From NCBI GenBank assembly GCA_029339505.1, contig JAQISU010000070.1, positions 2,969,501 to 3,033,500 on the forward strand: a stretch of 64,000 nucleotides of DNA, given 5' to 3'. The translations under genes were made by a program, and so were the position numbers. Positions within the stretch are counted from its first letter, which is position 1. Every line of letters starts with the position of its first letter. This stretch comes from Unio delphinus. Taxonomy: Eukaryota; Mollusca; Bivalvia; Unionida; Unionidae. Below the pieces are notes generated by a model. That model worked only from the letters and a program-made list of their open reading frames with translations, was not told where the DNA came from and searched no databases. Below, piece after piece: positions 56,065 through 64,000 of the stretch.

Positions 56065-57542
56065 CTACAAGATAATATTAACAGATTTAGTACCAGGTTA
56101 CATTGGATTGTATTGATGTAATATCCTTAGTGTTGGTGTTTACAAGCTTTATGGTAAAACCAGACCTCCAAAAAAATGAATGACCCTACAGCTAGGCCTG
56201 TCAATATCTTCAAGGGGCTCTTCTGTCTACTTTTCTCACCACTTCGAACTAATTCCAAGACTTTCTGAGTGCTTGATATAAAACTGACAGAAGTTGCTTT
56301 CAGCCCACACTGAAGTACTCTCAATGACATATACCCATCTGAGTTAGGTTTGGAACACACTTCTGACATACATTAACATTAGCCCAAATGCTGTATAAGA
56401 AAATGGGACCACAACACAAAAGTAATGATAAAAACAGCTGCCAGATGACAACATAGTTCAAATCAATACTGATGCCAACTGGTGGCACTGGTCAAATTTT
56501 TGTATTTTTCTTTTATATAAAAAGTTTTAGAATTTTAAAAACCTGCTGAGATCAAAGCTTGCCTTTTAGGGTGCTATTAACTAAGAAATTATTTTCTTTT
56601 ATTTCAGCAAAATACTAGAATCATGCAAATGGAATGAATCACTCTCTAATTGGGAATTTATATCGTTACTACTCAACATGATCAATAAACATACAAATAT
56701 ACGTTTCTGTAGGGTAAATAAGAGTATATGTAAATGCAAGGTCCACAGTGCACAAGACCCTGATGTCAATCAACTTTGTCATAAAATATAGGTCACAGTG
56801 ACCAGTGCTTGGAATAATAATAGTCAAATGTACCACAAATAATCCATACAAAGGTCTATAAACCTACAAGAAACATTGTTGAGAAACTGACGTTAATTCA
56901 TTACACAAGATACATCAAAAATCAGGTCACCAAGTCAAAGTTCTGATGTGAGGATTTAGTAGTCAATCTTATGGCTTGATCAACAAAAACACAACTGTAC
57001 AACTGTACTGAAAACACTGTATGACAGACTGATGAAATATCAAAGGTAAGTCACTGATGCATAAAACTATATGGTGATCTACTTTTGGGCAACAGAGTCC
57101 AGTTCTTCCTAAGTTGGATACACATGATTAGCTACATGACCCAATAAGTGAGAGTGCCCAAAAAGTGCTAAAATAATGCAAGACTTAACCAATGTCTAAT
57201 GGAGAGATGGTTGAATAGATAGGCATGATGAGGTGAAAGTATATGCAACTTGTGGATCAAACAAAAAATGGAGTGCATTCTCTGAAAGCCAATTAAAGCT
57301 GACATAAAAATAACAAAAGTTTAAATCTATAACCTGACAGAGCAAACTTATAACAAAAAATGACACTCTCATACTTTGACTATTAATAATAATATTAAAA
57401 ATACCGTAATTAGCATAAGCACTGTGTAACCTTTCTGTAATAATGACCGTGACATTTGACCTTGTGATTTGTATGAATGATATGGACTAGGGTAAAATTA
57501 ATAAAAATATCTATGAGGTTTAGAAAGTAACAGTCTGGAAAT
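56065..57542 (-). other. Intron between exons A and B, unique part
   Basis: Single-copy AT-rich DNA. The minus-strand open frame at 56127-56369 lacks flanking splice sites in a compatible phase and is not called. Confidence 0.55.
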
Positions 57543-59630
57543 GGAAATAAGTCACAATGATTTATCACTTATTATGATTCCAACTTTGAGGCTGGGAAAA
57601 TTACTGTAAATATGTGAGACACTGTCAAATGGATATGGAAATAAGTCACAATGATTTATCACTTATTATGATTCCAACTTTGAGGCTGGGAAAATTACTG
57701 TAAATATGTGAGACACTGTCAAATGGATATGGAAATAAGTCACAATGATTTATCACTTATTATGATTCCGACTTTGAGGCTGGGAAAATTACTGTAAATA
57801 TGTGAGACACTGTCAAATGGATATGGAAATAAGTCACAATGACTTATCACTTATTATGATTCCAACTTTGAGGCTGGGAAAATTACTGTAAATATGTGAG
57901 ACACTGTCAAATGGATATGGAAATAAGTCACAATGATTTATCACTTATTATGATTCCAACTTTGAGGCTGGGAAAATTACTGTAAATATGTGAGACACTG
58001 TCAAATGGATATGGAAATAAGTCACAATGATTTATCACTTATTATGATTCCAACTTTGAGGCTGGGAAAATTACTGTAAATATGTGAGACACTGTCAAAT
58101 GGATATGGAAATAAGTCACAATGATTTATCACTTATTATGATTCTGACTTTGAGGCTGGGAAAATTACTGTAAATATGTGAGACACTGTCAAATGGATAT
58201 GGAAATAAGTCACAATGATTTATCACTTATTATGATTCCGACTTTGAGGCTGGGAAAATTACTGTAAATATGTGAGACACTGTCAAATGGATATGGAAAT
58301 AAGTCACAATGATTTATCACTTATTATGATTCTGACTTTGAGGCTGGGAAAATTACTGTAAATATGTGAGACACTGTCAAATGGATATGGAAATAAGTCA
58401 CAATGATTTATCACTTATTATGATTCCGACTTTGAGGTTGGGAATATTACTGTAAATATGTGAGACACTGTCAAATGGATATGGAAATAAGTCACAATGA
58501 CTGATATATGCCTTATTATGATTCCGACTTTGAGGCTGGGAAAATTACTGTAAATATGTGAGACACTGTCAAATGGATATGGAAATAAGTCACAATGATT
58601 TATCACTTATTATGATTCCGACTTTGAGGCTGGGAAAATTACTGTAAATATGTGAGACACTGTCAAATGGATATGGAAATAAGTCACAATGACTGATATA
58701 TGCCTTATTATGATTCCGACTTTGAGGCTGGGAAAATTACTGTAAATATGTGAGACACTGTCAAATGGATATGGAAATAAGTCACAATGATTTATCACTT
58801 ATTATGATTCCGACTTTGAGGCTGGGAAAATTACTGTAAATATGTGAGACACTGTCAAATGGATATGGAAATAAGTCACAATGATTTATCACTTATTATG
58901 ATTCTGACTTTGAGGCTGGGAATATTACTGTAAATATGTGAGACACTGTCAAATGGATATGGAAATAAGTCACAATGACTGATATATGCCTTATTATGAT
59001 TCCGACTTTGAGGCTGGGAAAATTACTGTAAATATGTGAGACACTGTCAAATGGATATGGAAATAAGTCACAATGATTTATCACTTATTATGATTCCGAC
59101 TTTGAGGCTGGGAAAATTACTGTAAATATGTGAGACACTGTCAAATGGATATGGAAGTAAGTCACAATGATTTATCACTTATTATGATTCCGACATTGAG
59201 GTTGGGAATATTACTGTAAATATGTGAGACACTGTCAAATGGATATGGAAATAAGTCACAATGACTGATATATGCCTTATTATGATTCCGACTTTGAGGC
59301 TGGGAATATTACTGTAAATATGTGAGACACTGTCAAATGGATATGGAAATAAGTCACAATGATTTATCACTTATTATGATTCCGACTTTGAGGCTGGGAA
59401 TATTACTGTAAATATGTGAGACACTGTCAAATGGATATGGAAATAAGTCACCATGACTGATATATGCGTTATTATGATTCCGACTTTGAAGCTGGGAATA
59501 TTACTGTAAATATGTGAGACACTGTCAAATGAATATGGAAATAAGTCACCATGACTGATATATGACTTATTATGATTCCAAGGCTGGGAATATTACTGTA
59601 AATATGTGAGACACTGTCAAATGGATATAT
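57543..59630. repeat. 94-bp minisatellite array within the intron
   Basis: About 22 copies of a 94-bp unit with 'ggaaataagtcacaatgatt', 'tatcacttattatgattccg' and 'tgtgagacactgtcaaatgg'. From about 58495 a variant (gactgatatatgcc in place of gatttatcactt) alternates with the standard unit, giving a two- or three-unit higher-order pattern (the 62-residue open frames on the minus strand arise from it). Confidence 0.95.
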
Positions 59631-60001
59631 ACAAGGCTGAAAGGTGCTTAAAATTTCTGTATTGCTTCAAAACTTTCAAATGTACATGACAAGAAAGGAG
59701 TGTGGGTGATTTGGATAAAAAGGGACATTGATGATCAAACCAAGCTGAGGTATCGTTAATAACAAAATATGCATTTTAAATGTGTGTTAAACCTTAAAAA
59801 TGTAGTCATTGTGCATTATCAAACATAGGTGGGTTTGACAATCAGGGACCACAACTCTGCCAAAGGTAGTAAAATGCTGACAACTACCATGGTATGTCAA
59901 TATAAAATTATGTATGAAAGTTACATATATTTTGTGAAATGATTACCAGAGCTGTAATGATAGTGGACCCACAAGAGATTAACAAAGGAATCAAGCAGTA
60001 C
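59631..60001 (-). other. Intron, unique part next to exon A
   Basis: Single-copy sequence ending with the donor of exon A. Nothing else recognised. Confidence 0.55.
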
Positions 60002-60299
60002 CTGGATTCTAATTGAGGATACATCATTGATATTTTCAAGTTCAGCATCCATCATGACTGCTGTAGTTAACCCTGCTGTGAATTTAATGGCATTGTCTGT
60101 AAGTCCAGATGGTTCATGGATTATCGCAGTGGCCTTGCGGACTTGGTTTCCAAGGGGACACACGACTGGTTTAATCAGAAGGAGAGCAGCCTGGAGAGAT
60201 TTCTGTACGACAGGAAACTGTCTCTTCTTAATGTTGTCTATTTCTGAGAATAGGTATGAGGTGAATGCATCGGCTTTGATATCACTGGTTTGTAAGAAT
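60002..60299 (-). CDS. Host gene exon A, same gene as exon B
   Basis: On the minus strand an acceptor (ccttttttcag) precedes 298 coding bases that read 99 codons without stop, ending ATC CAG before the donor gtactg. The peptide includes AFTSYLFSEIDNIKKRQFPV, VQKSLQAALLLIKPVVCPLG and EPSGLTDNAIKFTAGLTTAV. It looks like part of a large helical-repeat protein, which is an impression only. It joins in phase 0 to exon B across a 3.9-kb intron. Upstream exons lie at higher coordinates or beyond the window; I did not find them. Confidence 0.8.
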
Positions 60300-61140
60300 C
60301 TGAAAAAAGGGAAGACACAAGACCAGCTGAAAAGTATGCAATGAAAAATGGTATCTCACAAGCACAATGCACAAAAACATAACCCAGCTATATCTGACTT
60401 TAAAATGTTTACACAGAACTGTAACACAGAATTATAACACTGATGCTGGTGACAAAAATAAAAAGGTGATAATTGTGTCCCACAATCAGCTAGAGCAGGT
60501 TAGACAGAAATTGAGATAAATAACATATTTGTGAATTTTAATGCAAACAAATGGAGCGAAATGATTTAAACAAACTTTTTGCTGCAAATAAAATAATCTC
60601 AAGAAAAATATTTTTTAAGTATTGAGTCCAAAGCTGTAAATGTAATACCATCATAAGAGTCCATATTTAACAGCGGTGTGTTCAGTCAATAAAAAATATG
60701 CTATTGGTTCAAATTCAGTCCACAATGGTACTTGCTCCTTGCGTGAGTCATATACGGGTCATTATCAAAAAATGGAGGGATTTGCGTTCCCAATGTTTGC
60801 CCCAAAATATTTTTTAAAGATAAACGTATTTGCATGTGTTTTTTATTCTAATATGTTTTGGTGACTATATTTATTAAGAATATATCAAGAAAACATGATT
60901 ACTTCTGATGAATTTTCATAAAATTGACTTGAAAGGTCATAAGCACCCCAAAAACTGCCTGTTGCAAATTAAAATTTCAACTTTATGTATTTTTTTATAC
61001 CTCAAAAAATGCTTTAGTTTTACATTTCTTTCTTATAAACTGTGAAAACCAATTGCTACAGTAGACGAAGGTAGTTTTTTGTACAAAATTCCCTTCCACG
61101 AAAAAATTTTAGCATTGAGAAGGTCGGTTTCAAATTCCAT
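60300..61140. other. Unique AT-rich spacer
   Basis: Probably intron of the minus-strand host gene, then intergenic. No feature recognised apart from the start of the motif array at its right edge. Confidence 0.5.
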
Positions 61141-62316
61141 GTCAGTGATGTTACTTTTTTACTTTTGCTGATGGGTTACAGTTGTCTTTCTTCATACAAT
61201 AAAGCTTGCAATAGATTCTCCAAAGGCACTTCCTGTGTGTTGCAGACGCCATAAGAACAGTTGGAAAAATATGAAGATTTAGCCACAAAAATCGAAAAAG
61301 GTGAGTCAAACACATGCATACTTTTTTCTCTTGTCATTGATATTACCAGATATTTATATATAAACAATTACTTTAGCTAAAAAAAAATACTATTGAAAAC
61401 ACAAGCAAAATGCACATGTTGCAGAAATAAACTTCTTGTTTCTCAGGGAGCAGTTGTTGAAAAATAAAATATTGTTTTTTGCAATTTTGTCAGTGATGTT
61501 ACAGTCAGTGATGTACCATAAAAAAAGTAACATCACTGATGGTTTTAGTCACATCACTGACATAATTTTTTTTAAAAAGTTGATTATTTTGAAATTATCT
61601 AATTGTAGGTTAAAATAAGTCACAAAACAATAAATTTTAGAATAATACAAACTCTTATAAATTGAATAATATTAAAAAACAATTATTTTAAACAAATATT
61701 GACTGTCAATCAATGTTTTATCGAAAACATAACATCACTGACATATTTAGTAACATCACTGATAATTTAAACTAAATATGTTTTTTTAAAACTGAAAAAT
61801 ATGGTGTACATATTTAAAAACTTACACTAATAAAAAAGATCAAAATGAAGGTAAAACAACATTTAAAATGAAGATGTGGATGGAAATATTAATATTTTGA
61901 AACATTATAGAAGTTCTTTTGTAACATCACTGACTGAAAAATGTAACATTACTGACAAAGAAATGGAAAGATGACAGTTTTAATGTTCAAATATTCATAT
62001 TTTGAGTGCAATATTATTAAATATAATAAATATAATAGTGTAAATACTAGAGATTAATGTTTGTGATCAAAATTTGTTTGATGAGCTCCATAAATCATTG
62101 TAAATTCCAAATGGTAACATCACTGACATTAATGGTAACATCACTGATAAATCTTTTAATTATAATGCACACAGAGAAAAACAATAACAAAAAGCAGAAC
62201 ATCATTTTGAAAGGCTAAACTTTAATCATTCAAACATTACAATACCCATTAAAAACTATATTTCAATAAATGTTTTGTTACAAACATACTAATCAAGACA
62301 CGGTAACATCACTGAC
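61141..62316. repeat. Twelve spaced copies of GTAACATCACTGAC
   Basis: Copies (0-1 mismatches, one missing a base) start at 61141, 61489 and 61504 in reverse orientation, then at 61527, 61548, 61729, 61750, 61921, 61943, 62114, 62135 and 62303 in forward orientation. From 61527 they come in pairs about 21 bp apart, and the pairs are spaced by roughly 200 bp. The DNA between is AT-rich and does not repeat. This is like a set of binding sites, not a simple tandem repeat. Confidence 0.85.
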
Positions 62317-63015
62317 AAATTCAAGAAATACTGTTTTTTTTCTCATTCATATAATGCTAAATCCAAAATTTATCGAACCATTGATGGAAAAAAAAAAAGA
62401 GTTATTTTTAAAAAAACAGTGCACCACTTATAATACATCATTGTCTTTTTTTTTCTGAAATACTGAAGTATTGTTTCAAGTGCAAATAATATTTAATCTG
62501 AATCAGAATGCTTCCTCACGGAGTAAGTATACCATTTGAGTGTTGGGAATAAAGGTAACACATAATAACTAAACAGGAATGAGCAATCTGAAATGTCCAA
62601 TAAGAAAAAGATCAACAAAATAAGTTAATAACAGATAAAAGAAACTGAAAACTGCAATGTTCCTGATTTGGTACAGGCATTTCAAATAAACGGTGGGTTA
62701 AACAATGTACACCCTATTCCAGTGCAATCTTAGAGTTTGGTAATAAACACAAAATAATGCAACATGGTTGTGAGACACGATTGGTTAGATTTCACATTCA
62801 AGAACTTAAAGATGATCATATTTCTCTTTATTAAAAAAAAGACAATATATAACTGAAACAAATACAATTAATGTCAGATAAAGAAATAAAAACTATTTTA
62901 TATATGCATTTTACAACCATCATACATGTAAACAATGTTAACAAAGAAAGAAGCATTGCATTTAAAATAACAGCCATTAAAACTTTGAGTATATCAAGTT
63001 CTGTTATTTTTTCAG
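62317..63015. other. AT-rich spacer, probably 5' intron of the terminal gene
   Basis: No open frame with a recognisable domain. Ends in a strong polypyrimidine tract and acceptor (ctgttattttttcag, 63001-63015). Confidence 0.5.
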
Positions 63016-64000
63016 AAAAAGAAGCCACTTTCTAAAGCAGAGAAACAGCGGAGATATCGTGAGAGACGTGATCGTGACCCACAAAGAAGAGCTGAGTACC
63101 TGGCAAAATCGAGGCAGAAGTATGAAACAGATAAAAGTGTTGGAAAGAGAAAAACAATTGCTGAAATGTCAGACAGAGACCAACGACATACAAGAAGAAA
63201 ATGGCGACTGGACCAGCTTAATCATAGACGAAAACTCAAAGAACATGAGGCCTTAGAATTGATTGTTACACCTCCAACTTCACCTGATGGAAGTCAACAT
63301 GAACACTTAAATGATCACATACCTATTCCAGGACCAAGCAATCGATTGGAATCACCACAAAATCCTGGGCATAGCAGACAAATGCAAGCAGACAGAAAAA
63401 ATAAGGCAAAAAAGAAAAGTCAGTGTTACAGAGATAATGCAAAACTCGAGAAAAAGGTTGACAACTTGGTAAAGAGAGCAAATATGTACAAACAAAGGTG
63501 GATTCGAGAAAAATACAAAGATGGTGCCACTCCAAGAAGCAAAACAAAAGCCCTTCTTCAAAATTTTTCTTTGCCAAAGACAAGAGAAAAGGTCAGAAAA
63601 CAACTAGCATTCAACAGTGCATTAGTTGAAGAAATAAGAAAGAAATACCAAAAAGGAAACCGTAAAGAGAAAAATCACATCATAAGTATTGCTGCTGGAC
63701 GCCTAATAAAAAGATCACGTTTACTTGAATTTGCAAGCGAAGAACTAGGTGTGTCCAACTCCCATGGAAAAAGAAAAAAGAAAAAATGCCTCACGATCAG
63801 ATTAGGAAAACAAATAAGAACGTTCTTCGAGAGAGATGATGTTAGCAAATTGACACCAGGAGTGAAACAGACAATAACAAGACTAAAAGTCAAGATGCAG
63901 AAGAGAATTTTAGTTGACAGCCTAACAAATCTTCATAAGAAATTTCTTCAAGAACACAAAGAAACAAAGATCAGTTATACCAGTTTTTGTCGACTAAGGC
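63016..64000 (+). CDS. Long exon of an uncharacterised repetitive-family protein, cut by window edge
   Basis: After the acceptor the frame reads 328 codons to the window end without a stop. It starts with a very basic segment (KKKPLSKAEKQRRYRERRDR), which resembles a nuclear DNA-binding helix. Lys/Arg-rich helices follow, and a more conserved end (FFERDDVSKLTPGVKQTITR, then KETKISYTSFCRLR). I have seen proteins with this beginning and this FERDD...SYxxFCRLR end in many invertebrate and fish genomes in multiple copies, which suggests a transposon-derived family, but I cannot name it. The motif array just upstream supports a mobile-element reading. Confidence 0.7.

Noticed and set aside
56127..56369. 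80-residue minus-strand frame in the intron
   Set aside because: No acceptor and donor in a phase compatible with exons A and B, which already join perfectly without it.
58418..59370. Four near-identical 62-residue minus-strand frames
   Set aside because: Produced by the alternating variant of the 94-bp intronic array; no start context or domain.

Overview
The window is animal nuclear DNA, most likely from a bivalve or other mollusc. It has spliced coding exons, no bacterial-style operons outside one inserted element, and two copies of a tRNA-headed SINE that resembles the molluscan V-SINE/RUDI type. It is also unusually rich in minisatellites: I count about twenty unrelated tandem arrays with units from 20 to 94 bp. 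The species is inferred, not proven.

Layout. 1-29170 is mostly repeats: arrays of 54, 37, 35, 23, 41, 51, 44, 42, 24 and 43 bp units, a SINE at 1405-1910, one convincing host exon at 6167-6887, and a decayed DIRS-type tyrosine-recombinase retrotransposon at about 16602-23728. Its inverted termini and internal complementary region are still readable. 29176-43825 is the centrepiece: a complete 14,650 bp virus-like transposon inserted in a 43-bp satellite. It has 265-bp terminal inverted repeats and a 5-bp target duplication (gcatt). The same satellite resumes at 43826-48150. 48688-50004 is a 20-bp array interrupted by a minus-strand SINE and a dead Gypsy-type retrotransposon whose integrase lies upstream of its reverse transcriptase (Gmr1-like order). 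55944-60299 holds two minus-strand exons of one host gene around an intron that carries a 2-kb, 94-bp-unit array. 61141-62316 holds twelve copies of the motif GTAACATCACTGAC upstream of a long exon that runs off the right edge (63016-64000).

The virus-like element. Reading inward from the left it carries: a packaging ATPase (minus); a zinc-ribbon gene followed in the -1 frame by a parvovirus-type phospholipase A2 domain with no start codon of its own, with a canonical A AAA AAC slippery heptamer at the overlap; a retrovirus-type integrase; a 1281-residue minus-strand replicase that fuses a family-B-like polymerase, a superfamily 1 helicase and the start of an HNH nuclease; a free-standing HNH/NUMOD endonuclease; and a plus-strand run of virion genes. 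These are several small core or membrane-active proteins, a double-jelly-roll major capsid protein, an adenain-like protease, a repeat-bearing fibre-like protein, a two-helix membrane protein and a penton-like minor capsid protein. Together they give replication, integration, packaging, maturation and membrane penetration. It is therefore a Polinton/adintovirus-like integrated virus, but with a polymerase-helicase-HNH replicase instead of the usual protein-primed polymerase. Nearly all its genes are open, so the insertion looks young. The main possible damage is at 31298-31362, where the convergent integrase and replicase genes both seem to have lost their 3' ends.
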